DNA from: Haliclystus octoradiatus
Lineage: Eukaryota > Cnidaria > Staurozoa > Stauromedusae > Haliclystidae
DNA: 64,000 nucleotides
Direction of reading: 5' to 3'
NCBI GenBank assembly: GCA_916610825.1
Contig: OU744449.1
Location: 15,256,915-15,320,914, forward strand
Made by a program: the position numbers and the translations under genes
Notes under the pieces: generated by a model
The model's input: only the letters and a program-made list of their open reading frames with translations
Told to the model about the DNA's origin: nothing
Database searches by the model: none
Part shown: positions 52,601 to 62,711 of the stretch, one piece after another
Layout of the letters: each line of letters opens with the position of its first letter
How positions within the stretch are numbered: position 1 is the first letter of the stretch

Positions 52601-55600
52601 TAATTTGGTAACAGACCCATCAGCACTTGAATTACTGAGATAGGGAGCAGTGACTTCAAGAGTAGACAATAACCTATTACGTGAAAGGAATAAAACATAT
52701 TAACGATACTGATAATTATTATGAAGTAGCAAACAGGAATTACATTTCATAAACTCACAAATTTGATGAGTTGAAATCATGATTGGCTTTGACTAATTTG
52801 ACATCAAGTAAACCCAACAATTGATTGATCACCTTAAATACATCATATGATAACTATGATGAAAAAGAAAATTTCGATCAGACACAGTATTTTTTGTATC
52901 CTTGTAATACATGGATGTTTATACCAGTTATCGTCGTTATCATGCAGCTGTAGATCGCTGACCCTGATTATCTACAAAAGTAAAAAAGTTAGTGTGGATA
53001 TTTTGTTTAATATTTCAATCTTACTTGTTTCCTAGCTTCAGTGTCATTGTCTGTTTTAGCTATAACTTCGGTGAGAATATTCCCAATAAGACCTAAGTCT
53101 GTCTTTGCATTGATAGTTGTAGTGTTGACGAGACTCGCAAGCTCATTAGCTGTAGCTATTGCACTTGAAGATGAGTTACGGGTTACCTGAATCAAAAATA
53201 GCAACATTAACAAAATCCCGAAATTCCATTGCGCTTCGATAGGGTTGTTTGAATAAAACTTTGGGAGGATGACCATAAAAATTTTTCAGATCATGAAGAA
53301 GATACACTAAATATTTTTTATAAAGGACATATACCCCTAAATAAATGAGGAGAACAAATTATGCCAAAAAAATGAATTGTCCTCGAGATTGTTTTTTAAA
53401 AATTCAAGTAAAATTTATACATCGAAAACTTTTTATGGGAAGAATACGCTAAATTTTGTAAGAACTTCCAGAATTGTGTAAGTAAGTAGAAGGTACTCTC
53501 TGATATTTTAACGTCCTCCTATATACCAAAAGTACGGAAGCTATTCCCCCAGTGATCGAATGCAATATCCTATATGGCTATAATTGCGGGAATGGTTGTC
53601 GAGGCTACACATACATTGGCAAGGCTCGCAAGCGTGTTAGTCAGGACAGTTTTCTCTGGGCACATCGTAGTATTAGCAAAATTCCATGTGGCTCCATTGG
53701 TTGAATCTCCTTGACATGAACGGATGGCATGGACATTAGCCTCGTAATCAGCATATGGACAATCAGCCGTAATCTCCCTTCCACGTTCAGTTGCAGGCCA
53801 TGAGAGGGAAGCAGAGCCATGGGTGGATTGGGTTGTTTCCTGGTAACAACAATCTGCAAATGAGAAGAAAAATTTCAGAAAAAATATCGATAGAACTGGG
53901 TGTTGTAATCCTTATAACATAAAATATTTGCTCAATCCCTACCTAATTGAGTCAAACGTGAGGATGATTGAGAAAATACAATTGTAGTCGTTGATCTTGC
54001 TTCTATTGATAGTGGTGTTTGTTGGCAGATAGGAGACTTGTTATCTGTGCGTCTCACAATTAGAAGGTCAGCTATAACACTACCTTGCCTAAAAACAATC
54101 AAAATATATTATTGCTATGATTTTCATTTCCTTAAATTTAACTCGCCATTTATTCCTCTACTTCCCAGTATGATGTGATGCAATTTTGTCACCCGATGGA
54201 TTATGGCTTCACTCAGGAGCCACTCAGTACCACGTAATAGGGGATATAGCAATTGTAATTATGCGTGTAATGCGACTAAACGGAATCCCAGGGTGTATAG
54301 CTTGTCTCTTCCATTCACGGTGATATTGTATACTGTATATGCGGCATGATATCGAGATGAAACATTAAAACATAAATTTGCATATTATTGTGAAAGAAAT
54401 AATAGCTCATGGCGTAAAGTTAGCAAAATTATATATCAATTCGAATATTAAATGTAATTTTAGCCATATCTAGCTTTCTCCATATGTATACTACTATACA
54501 AAGTGCACAATGTATCGTAACTAGTACCCGGGAACTAGTAGCTATGCATTATATCATAATTAATCCAATTACTTATAAAGACAAGAAGAAATATATAAGA
54601 AATTATTACTCTCTTGAGTGATTAGCTACCTGAATGATTGAATATGGATAATGTCAGATGAATAGATACCCCTCGATTGCTTCATCTAAAAAAAAATATT
54701 TTCCATAGAATCACTGTTCGGTTCCTGATCTATATGCTTACAATACATGTCGCTCTTTGGTGCATCTCCGACCCCTTTAAATTTAAACATTCCGATGAAT
54801 GGACATATGAAGCGCATATGGATGGTGCATGCTTAGTATTCTCGTTTTAATGATGTGATCCTTGTTTGTGTTTTGTTAAGTAATTGATATAATATACTTA
54901 TATTGAACTTAGGATTAAAACAATATCGTTGGACTTATTGAAGCACATTCTCCTGGAATGTAAATCTCTAAGTCGTAATTTGATTGTACGACAAAAACAC
55001 GTGCGTATCGTTTCCATCGGTTACTATAAAATAGTAGGCATCAGACGGACATCAACTTTCCCTGGAATATTGTCGGAACAATCCTTTCCTCCTGCTAGTT
55101 CCTCCTCAATGGGAGAAACAGAGACGCAAGTTTCTAATAGAATGTGGCCAGAGTGTGACTGTCAAGAGAGTTCCGAAATTGACGTTACTATTACAAATTG
55201 TAATAGTAAATTCAAATTGAACAGTCATTGAAAACTTACCGTATCGACAACTGTTGTCTCTAATGAATTGAATTCTGCAGAACTGGTATTAGATAATTCT
55301 GTTCTAAAATCCATGCTTGTAACTCGCACCTCAGCTGTGACAGCCACAGTATCTATAATAAATTACAATCAATTAACTGAAATGACTTGGACAATGGACA
55401 AACGATTATCTACAGATCACTCGAACAACACTTTGTGGTAAAACACACGTACACAATCATTGCAAGTCATACAACTGCCTTCAGCCAATTGTATAGCGTG
55501 GATTAATAATTGCAATAATCCAAAGGAAATATGCTTTCATGCATTTCTGTAATAGAAGCTGCAGCAGAATCGATTTAGATAAAATAATTGTGCAGATTTT

Positions 55601-58600
55601 CATTACCTGTATATCTGACCAGAGATTTTTCAGACGAGATTGTAGCCCCACTGCTGTCACTGAAATGGCATTGATAATATCCAATCCTTTCTGGCCCAGT
55701 CAAAGCAATTGTCAGTTCCATTCTCCTAGCTGTTACCATGGTAGAAGTGGCTGGGTCAATTATCCGATGGACCGTCGTGTGCGTTTGTGAAGTGAAACTT
55801 ATAGGTTTTGCGTTAACAGTCCAAGTGAGGTCTGAAGCTACACAGCACAAATAACTGCATCCTATTGTAACAGTTGCATCAGCAATCCCAAATACATCTG
55901 TAGGTGACTGTAAGAATCGTGAACCGCCTTCTAAATTATTATAATGAAAAAGACAAATACTCACGTTTAAAAACAGGCAATAATAAGATGCTGCGATGAT
56001 GGATAACTAAATGTTTACTAATCTGAGCTTAGGACGTTCGGTATTTTAATACTCCGATATCAATTAAAATTAAAGCAATCGTATGATCATTTCGCCTGAA
56101 TATCGGTATATCATCTCGGCAGTGATCACTGAAAGCACTATTCAAATGACGCTATTAAAAGACCTGATCAGGCATTTATATTGCTGATCAAATTGCGATC
56201 AACGAAATATTTGCGTTTTAGGCTCAATTTATAGCGTAGTCCTGGCCCCCCACCCCACTTAACCACGCCCGATTTCGAAAACTTTCATGTCAAAAGTTTG
56301 ATCATGATGTGATCAGTCCTGATCAGGCTATAGCTAATCTGATCAATTGAAGATCAAAGAGATATTCACGTTCACGTTCCAGGACTACGCTATAAATTGA
56401 GCCTAAAACGCAAATATTTCGTTGATCGTAATTTGATCAGCAATATAAATGCCTGATCAGTACTTATGACAGCGTGATCAAACTTTTGATATTTAAATTT
56501 TCGAATTTGATGAGGTGGGGGAATGGCGTAGTCCTGGCCCCCACCACAAGAAATAACTGTTTGTTTGATCAGTCTTAAAAACACCTGATCACAACTGATC
56601 AACTGCTGATCAAAGCATTTATGATATTTTGGACAAAATTTGAAGACGTGGGGGACAGGACTACGCAGGTTATTAAAAGTTTTACATTCTCAAGCATGTT
56701 CTGTTCAGGTTGACATTGAATGACAGATAAAGTAATGTTTTGGATTTAGTTATATCTGATTCAACTATTGTAACAAAAGCAGCTACAAATACACCGTTTG
56801 CTAATAGTGACCATTCTTCTGTGGACATTGAAATTTCACTGCCATGTAGCAGAACTTCGTCTGTTGAACCTTCAGTTTACAATTTTCGTTTCGCTGACCA
56901 CACCTCAATTACTACATTTTTCGAGAATATCGATTGGTCAATAATATTTTTCCATTGTTCGACCATTGCCCAGTTCTGGACTGCCTTTATCGCTGTCTAC
57001 ACTATCATTTTAAGTAACTTCATCCCTCTCACTAAGCAAAGCCACGTGCATTCATGGTCACCCAAAATCAAGGCTCAAAATAAAGAAACCAGAAGACTGT
57101 ACCGTCTTTATAAAAGTACTGGTGATGTTAAATATAAAGCAATATGGAGGCAATCGCAAGGTTTACTTCGTAAACTAATTCGCAATAATATGAGATCTAA
57201 AGAGAACAGTTTTATTTCTAAATTCTCCTCTTCTAAGTCTTTCTGGTCATTTGTCAAGTCTCGATTCAGTAACCGTCAACGCGTACTACCACTTCATGGC
57301 CCAGGATCAATTATTGCTGAAACTGACAGTGACATTGCCCATTTATTAAACAATCGATTTGTCTCTGTTTTTACAGAAGACAACAATACACCCTTAATAT
57401 TACCACTTCAAGTTGTTAAAACCAGCCTAGAGTTTGTTGATTTCAGCCTGGCCAAGATAAAATATAATGTCATCAAACTACAGCCCAAGCTATCATCTGG
57501 AACAGACTTAATCCCAGCTGTATTCATCAAGCGATATATAGAATATTTGTGCTATCCACTATATGTACTTTTTAATGTTTCATTTGAGACGTCACAGTTA
57601 CCGATGGATTGGCTATCAGCTGATATCATGCCGATTTCTAAAACACCTAGTCCAAGCACAAATTTCACTCTATACAGACCAATTAGCCTTCATCAAATGT
57701 TTGTCGACTAATGGAACGTATTATTAAAGAAGCGATTGTCGATCATCTACGTGATAACGGATTAATATCTTGTTTTCAACATGGATTTATGTCACTGCGA
57801 TCCACTGTGACGCAATTAGTAGTTAAAGACCATAGTAATTAATGTATGGTCTACTCTTGTCTATCGTCAGCATTCTGTTGATGTTATTTATTTAGATTGT
57901 GCAAAAGCATTTGACACTGTTTCACATTCTAAACTGCTGCAAAAAATAAAATGTCATGGCATTAAAGGTAGATTATATGACTGGATAGAAGCATTCCTCA
58001 CTAACAGGCGTCAAAGAACCGTTGTCAATGGAAACCATTCAAACTGGTCTGACGTAAAGTCAGGTGTACCCCAAGGCTCTGTACTAGGGCCAGTATTATT
58101 TTTGATATATATTAATGACATTGTTGATATAATAAAACACAGCAGTATCAGATTATATGCAGACAATTGTAAGCTGTTCTTTACGTGTGACTCAAATGCT
58201 GATCATATTGCCTTGCAAGCTGATTTAGACAACATCTTGCAGTGGGCCACTCATAACCAGCTAACAATGGCATGCCATAAATGCGAAGTATTACATTTGG
58301 GAAAAAATAATCCTAAGCAAAATTATCATCTTGGAGAAGTAGATTTAGAATCTGTTGATAAAATCAGAGACCTAGATGTTTTAATGACATCAACGTTAAA
58401 TTTTTCTACACATATAACAACAATTGTAAAAAAAGCAGCTATTCGTAGTAGAATGATTAATCGTGTATTTTATAGCAGAGATTGTTCATTTAAAATCAAA
58501 CTATTTATGACGTATGTGCGTCCCATCCTTGAATATGCCAGTGAGGTCTGGTCACCAATTTTGATAAAAGATATCAAATTGCTAGAATCTGTGCAACGAC

Positions 58601-59489
58601 GACTTTCAAAAACACTGCTGTATCAAAACGATTTAAAGACCATAAAATGACCAGCAGCCTTTGTATATTTTTGTCTTTGAAATCTGGACCCAGATAAAGA
58701 ACGTATCGTTAATTTGAATATCGAAACACTTGAAAGTAGAAGATTGATTGCTGACCTATTATTTTGTTATAAAGTTGTTAATAGTTTTGTGGATATTGAC
58801 TCCAGTAACCTTATTACTGTCACTCCACATGGTCGACTTGTTGTGCCAATGGCGCATTCAAATCGCCATCGTCAAACCTTTTTTGTAAGATGCATAAATG
58901 TATATAACTCGTTAAGCCTGGAAACACGTCAGGCACCCAATGTTTATAAATTCAAAATATATCTCTCCAATCAAAATCTATCTAAATTCTTAATTATGTA
59001 AAACTATTTAATCATTTGTAAATTTATGTTATGTTATTCTGTATATAATTCACATTTATATGCTGTTATGCAGAAATAAACAAATCATTCATTCATTCAT
59101 TCGAAGTAACCGAAAGCTGGAAAAAGCATAGTCATTAGTCATTGAAGTTGATATCGAATTCAATAAAATCGGAAACAACTTTAAAAGAGGATACTACGGT
59201 ACAGTCAGCTGCAGCTGTTGTACTTACGATTGCAAGAAGAAGCATCATCTGGTAAAGCACATGCCGTACTATATGAAAGTGTCGTACTCAGATCAGTTGA
59301 TTGCGCCAAAACGAGGACAGGTGCGGCAAATAGAATATGCTTCTCAATGATAAACTGTGTGGATGTGGCACTTTTGGGGAGCGTCACAATAGACGTAGAT
59401 GAGTTAATACGTTGAGTGTTGTGTTGTGTGCTGGTATCGCCAAACGGTAAAATTGCCATGGTTATGTACATCAGAAGTAATAGTATCAT
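48563..59489 (-). CDS. Adhesion GPCR, 13 coding exons (Ig-SEA-HRM-GAIN-7TM)
   Basis: Complete gene, 1176 residues. Exons 5' to 3' (plus coordinates): 59228-59489, 55607-55930, 55240-55352, 54630-54685, 53943-54088, 53615-53853, 53025-53186, 52759-52832, 52147-52673, 51575-51800, 51203-51477, 50456-50525, 48563-49619. All introns are GT-AG, all phases match and the total is 3531 bp. Order: signal peptide, Ig, SEA, HRM-like, GAIN with GPS, seven helices, about 235-residue Ser-rich cytoplasmic tail. Adhesion GPCRs self-cleave at the GPS and signal through a tethered peptide at the cell surface. SEA plus Ig recalls the ADGRF (GPR116) group, but the HRM module and the order differ, so I give no symbol. 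Ligand unknown. Confidence 0.93.
49760..49975 (+). mobile_element. LINE RT fragment in intron 12
   Basis: A plus-strand frame contains SGVPQGSVLGHLFF (about 49930-49972), the conserved RT motif before the YADD box. Nothing of the YADD region follows: the foldback with 56-bp repeats begins there. Confidence 0.55.
49968..50386. mobile_element. Foldback element with inverted ends and 56-bp tandem repeats
   Basis: The left arm (about 49968-50036, TTTTTCAACTGGTATA...CGGGACTGGAAACG...AATCAATCAGTA...GAGCC) reappears inverted at about 50320-50386 with moderate divergence. The left arm is extended by tandem copies. The centre (about 50228-50287) contains a second hairpin (AACTAGTCCC with GGGTCTAGTT, and CTTTTTG with CAAAAAG). 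It looks like a non-autonomous foldback/MITE. Confidence 0.65.
49990..50213 (+). repeat. Four tandem copies of a 56-bp unit
   Basis: Unit begins CCGGGACTGGAAACG at 49990, 50046, 50102 and 50158, with exact 56-bp spacing and virtually identical copies. It ends near 50213. Confidence 0.95.
50456..50525 (-). CDS. Adhesion GPCR exon 12: TM4-ECL2 (70 bp)
   Basis: Short exon between the GTAG acceptor and GTGAGT donor. It encodes GLPLIIVGVNV and SRYQQDYGVTQ. Phase fits exon 11 (G|GA) and exon 13 (TT|C), completing TM4 and ECL2 before the ECL2 Cys. Confidence 0.88.
51203..51477 (-). CDS. Adhesion GPCR exon 11: TM2-TM4 start
   Basis: ICL1 (RRTLMKSRPPKILL), TM2 (CGTMAVTLVVFLIG), the ECL1 Cys (VLCKINAAVLHY), TM3 (SFCWMMIEGINLY) and the TM4 start (SVVSW). 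FCWMMIEG is a family-B2 hallmark. Confidence 0.93.
51575..51800 (-). CDS. Adhesion GPCR exon 10: GPS and TM1
   Basis: Encodes the GPS (NWSQRGC, LLICECNHMTSFTVLM) with cleavage expected between M662 and T663 of HMT, the tethered agonist TSFTVLM, and TM1 (LALNIITYIGCGLSLASLL). All four GPS cysteines and the His are present. Confidence 0.93.
52147..52673 (-). CDS. Adhesion GPCR exon 9: GAIN subdomain B
   Basis: Beta-rich GAIN-B: FSIPMTIFKTAASI, VFVVFKAAKLF, KIYFPGTQL, then the first GPS Cys in RCVFWD (residue about 626). Many NxS/T glycosylation sites. Donor GTAAGT, phase 1. Confidence 0.9.
52759..52832 (-). CDS. Adhesion GPCR exon 8: GAIN subdomain A end
   Basis: 24 codons plus two bases (VINQLLGLLDVKLVKANHDF). 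Acceptor TTTAAG, donor GTGAGT. Phase fits exons 7 and 9. Confidence 0.82.
53025..53186 (-). CDS. Adhesion GPCR exon 7: GAIN subdomain A
   Basis: 54 codons, phase 0 on both sides. Helical GAIN-A sequence (ATANELASLVN, IGNILTEVIAKT). Confidence 0.85.
53615..53853 (-). CDS. Adhesion GPCR exon 6: hormone-receptor-like (HRM) domain
   Basis: Encodes CCYQETTQ, SWPATERGREITADCPY, AIRSCQGD, ATWNFANTTMC: the W, C, C, W, C spacing of the HormR/HRM domain found before the GAIN domain in several adhesion GPCRs. It ends LASLAN at a GTATGT donor, phase 0. Confidence 0.8.
53943..54088 (-). CDS. Adhesion GPCR exon 5: SEA domain with GSV cleavage motif
   Basis: Continues the SEA domain: (FR)QGSVIADLLIV. The GSV(I/V) turn is the site where many SEA domains self-cleave, so this receptor may be cut at both SEA and GPS. 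It ends in a Ser/Thr-rich linker (FSQSSSRLTQL). Confidence 0.87.
54630..54685 (-). CDS. Adhesion GPCR exon 4: SEA domain, middle (56 bp)
   Basis: Micro-exon after a poly-T/TAG acceptor. It encodes MKQSRGIYSSDIIHIQSF and the first two bases of an Arg codon completed in exon 5. It was found by phase and SEA continuity. Confidence 0.85.
55240..55352 (-). CDS. Adhesion GPCR exon 3: SEA domain, first part
   Basis: Encodes TVAVTAEVRVTSMDF and SAEFNSLETTVVDT, the first strand and helix of a SEA domain. Acceptor TTATAG, donor GTAAGT. Confidence 0.85.
55607..55930 (-). CDS. Adhesion GPCR exon 2: Ig-like domain
   Basis: One exon with phase-1 borders on both sides, the usual shuffled-domain exon. The Ig fold is visible as IGCSY, the core W (LTWTV) and GYYQCHFSD with the second Cys. 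Residues about 88-195. Confidence 0.88.
56083..56612. mobile_element. GATC-rich foldback in intron 1
   Basis: I count 18 GATC sites in about 530 bp, mostly as TGATCA. The 82-bp arms 56164-56245 and 56379-56460 are inverted copies with one visible mismatch. A further weaker pair (GCGTAGTCCTGGCCCCC near 56526 and GGGGGACAGGACTACGC near 56650) surrounds the right part. No coding frame. Confidence 0.8.
56740..59101 (+). mobile_element. CR1/Jockey-like LINE in adhesion GPCR intron 1, dead
   Basis: Lies opposite to the host gene. The frame 56740-57711 holds the EN end (SDHSSVDIEI) and RT start (SSGTDLIPAVF). Stops and frame breaks follow. RT motifs DVIYLDCAKAFDTVSH (about 57875), FLTNRRQRTVVNG and SGVPQGSVLGPVLF precede 58102-58650, where the catalytic box reads YADN instead of YADD. 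The C-terminal part is 58714-59001. It ends in a (CATT)n tail (about 59087-59101). The 5' part is missing. Confidence 0.88.
59228..59489 (-). CDS. Adhesion GPCR exon 1: signal peptide
   Basis: ATG at 59489. It encodes a hydrophobic signal peptide (MILLLLMYITMAIL, residues 1-14, cleavage probably near 18-20) and a Ser/Thr-rich stretch ending SSCN, then a GTAAGT donor in phase 1. The following exon is 3.3 kb away, because intron 1 holds a LINE and a foldback. Confidence 0.88.
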
Positions 59490-62285
59490 AGTCCAATAAC
59501 AATAAAGGCCGTGAAGGCATTACTACATGTATATTGTAAGCATTCATCTGTTATGATATCATTCTATTGCGTTTTCTTTATTTCAATATCATCCCATTGT
59601 TTGTAGATTGGTACAATATCTAAATGTCGTTTCGAGATAGATACAAACAAAAACATCGATATGATCCTCCAATAAATTTTGTTTTGTATTTTTATTTCGA
59701 ATAGTCGTTTTCTACAATTTTTCGTGTAATTTGAAATTCTTTCTGCAACTGAAAATGAAAATAAGATGGATAATGACTACAAGCATCCTACAAGTGAGAT
59801 GATTAGTGGATGTATTCAGTAGTTAAGTAACTACAATACATAATGTTCACAATTACATCACACAAAATTGAATATTTAATTGAGACCATTTGACGGTAAG
59901 TTAAATTCTTAGATATATATGGCATTAAAAACTAGTACGCGTTAATGGCATTTGCGATGTGATTAGTTACATATGACAGTCAAGATCTGCAATACTCAAT
60001 AGCTGTCGATCCAGTAGCTTGCACCCAATCGAATTCAACAACCAATAGCTGAATATCCATATTGAAAACTAATCAGTTGGTTAATTATTTATTAGCTTTT
60101 GATAAAGAACAATCACATAATATAGTACGTACCTTTGTTCCATCGACGTTACAGTCTTCGTACTTGATACTCAATCAGTAAATTAAAATATAAGACAAGT
60201 ATACTGTCACAACAGGTATAATGCTACAATTGTAGATTGTGTTATCAAACTCATCTCATGAGTTAACAAAATCACGGTCGAATCATCGATTGTTGGAAAA
60301 CGTACAGTTTGCATTTAGGGGATATTGGGATGTTCTATTTTGCGCTGTTTAGGACGTACATCGGAGGCAGCCTCAATTTAGCATTTCCGATGGTGTGCGA
60401 AATTGTATATGGAACAAAAGAAACAGATTGTACCAGGAAACTTTCATCAGTGTTCATTTCAATAGAAAATGATTGAGTTTTTTCGAGTCTGATTGGTTAA
60501 ATAAAACTAGCGATTGGTGGTAGTCATTAGTTTCAATTAAACTGGCTTCAAGCTGGCTTCTTGTGGATATCAATCTTTGGAAAAGCTAACCGTGGAGCCT
60601 TTTTAATTCAGGGGTCGTCCCATAGCAATTTCATAGCATAATTAGCAATACTGGTTCACTGAGTTGATGTATTCCAATCAATTTGTCTACCCCAAGGCCA
60701 AAACTAGCTATCCAAGTTGTGGGGGTGGGAGGGTGCTTAAAGCATTCTGCCTGACGAAAAGGCCGTGGTCAATTTTCCCGAGATTCCCATTACATTTCTC
60801 GATTCTAGGAAGTAAGAAGATGTTTTTACCAACAAAATATTGTACACAAAATTAAAGTTCGGTGCTGTTTTGCCCAGCGAAATTACAAATCAAAAGTTGG
60901 GGGCTCACACCCCCACATCCTACCCATTATTTTCTGCCTTGCTGCTGGGAACCCTTGGAGTAGAGTAGATCGCCTCATGTCTCATATGAGCCATAGCGGT
61001 CTCATTGACAGCCGTCTCACGGCCCTAGCATTTTTGATTTGATGCTGTTGATACTCATAAAAACTGTCAAATTCTAAGGCAAATTATTGAGGCTGTCAAG
61101 CTGATTTTCTTAAAAAATGTTATATTCCGGATCCTAAATTGGTATAAAGACCATTTCACAAACTATACCGTGTACCGTGTCAGCAGAATGACAAACACTT
61201 TTTCAGAATCTGCATTCGATCATATCCAACAGCTAATTGTACCAGGAAAATATCTTTATTTAATGATATTATAATTATTATCATCTATGTCAATCTTTCC
61301 TCTGTCTATCTAGAAAAGATCATAAACAGATCGATCTGCATGTCATGTATAAAAACAGCATCAACACAAAACTTCTGTTCTGCACATAGGTTGCGTAGCG
61401 TACATTTCATACAACCCAGTCTCTTTTTGTAGTAAATGTGCACAGCAAAACACAGATATTCATCCGCAGGCTAATTTGTGCTTCGAGATTTCAATTTGTT
61501 TAGTCAAATTTTATCCTCACTTAATTTATTAGCAGCTGTTGGTTTGGCTCATTGTTATCAGAAGCTTTTAACAAGTTGTTTTCGTGGTTTCGTTGATATC
61601 AAAACGCATATCAGCCATTTTCAATCGTGTAGAAGCCTATAATTCGTGCTTCTTTCGACACAATCTGAGCGCTGTTCGACACAGTGTTCAATATAGTACA
61701 CTCAGTCAATGGTTGACCTTGTTTGTTTATAGTTTATCTCATTGGTATCTATTGTCATGGAGAACGGTGAGTGAATAATTCACCATCCATATAGTATCGT
61801 ACTTTATGCCAATGAACTGATCTGATTGGACTATGCCTGTTGCAATGATTGAAAGTGGTTAAGTTGCTTGCATGACTTACTGAGTGCACTTTCTCACCGT
61901 TCATCTTCCTTTACACCAAAACTGATTGATCTATTTTGGTTCCGTTATGTTGTTTTGCTCTAATACTATGGCATAGTACAATAATTTAGATCGGTTTCAT
62001 ACTTGTACCTTGCTTTCCCGTCTCGAGAAGGCCTTTAGGCTTAGAATTTCTTGTGGCTATGCCATTTTCACAATGATCGATTGATTGCTAATTGACGTCA
62101 ATATAACTGTTCCGCATTGAATTTATACAACAATGGCCATCGAAACAAGCATTTTGCTAATCATCATTCTCAAATCAAATAAATAAAATCAATACAATAA
62201 TTTGCGTGCTTAAATACGCGACGTAGTAAAAATTCACTTCATTCCACTAAAACTACGCTGTCACACTCACTACGTCTGCGTCAAG
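59490..62285. other. Intergenic region between divergent adhesion GPCR and chimaerin genes
   Basis: No supported coding sequence. A possible donor (GGTACGTAC, minus, about 60125-60133) could belong to a 5' UTR exon of the adhesion GPCR. C/G-run sequence at 60715-60930 looks like repeat debris. Regulatory DNA for both genes should be here, but I could not define elements. Confidence 0.5.
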
Positions 62286-62487
62286 ATGAAGGGAAAGACT
62301 TGGTCAAATCGATTTCTTGGTGTTGTTCAGAGGAATGTATGCGAGCCCAGTTTAGTGTGTCGTGCTTTGGCGTTACCACTAAACACAGGGGTGTGCCCTG
62401 TTGTCGTGTCAGAAAATAGACGACGTTTTGCCACTTTACCAAGAATAGGAAAAAGTTCTCAAGATTTGCAGGATGACGGATACCTTG
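62286..62487 (+). CDS. CHN: Chimaerin exon 1: N-terminal extension
   Basis: ATG at 62286, with AAG just before it. 67 codons plus one base up to CTTG|GTATAT. The sequence ([29 protein letters not shown]) has no known domain. It is joined in phase to the conserved exon by an 89-bp intron. This start is less certain than the later exons. Confidence 0.7.
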
Positions 62488-62678
62488 GTATATTATTATT
62501 ATTAGCCTATGATGTTAACTGGCTCAATGGTATCATTTGTATCAACCATTTTTAATTATGAATGGTTGGTTTCTAGGTGACGAAGAGAATGACAATGATG
62601 CTAAACCTGTTTGGAACCCATACTGTGAGTTAATAAATTAAAATCAAAAATAAGTTTTGTGGTGCTGTTTGGCTCCAT

Positions 62679-62711
<33 letters not shown>

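Noticed and set aside
53641-53859. Minus-strand open frame starting MQIVVTRKQPNPP
   Set aside because: It is the wrong frame of the HRM exon. The neighbouring frame fits the domain and both splice phases.
60664-60855. 63-codon plus frame between the adhesion GPCR and chimaerin
   Set aside because: G-run repeat-like DNA, no domain, no conserved start.
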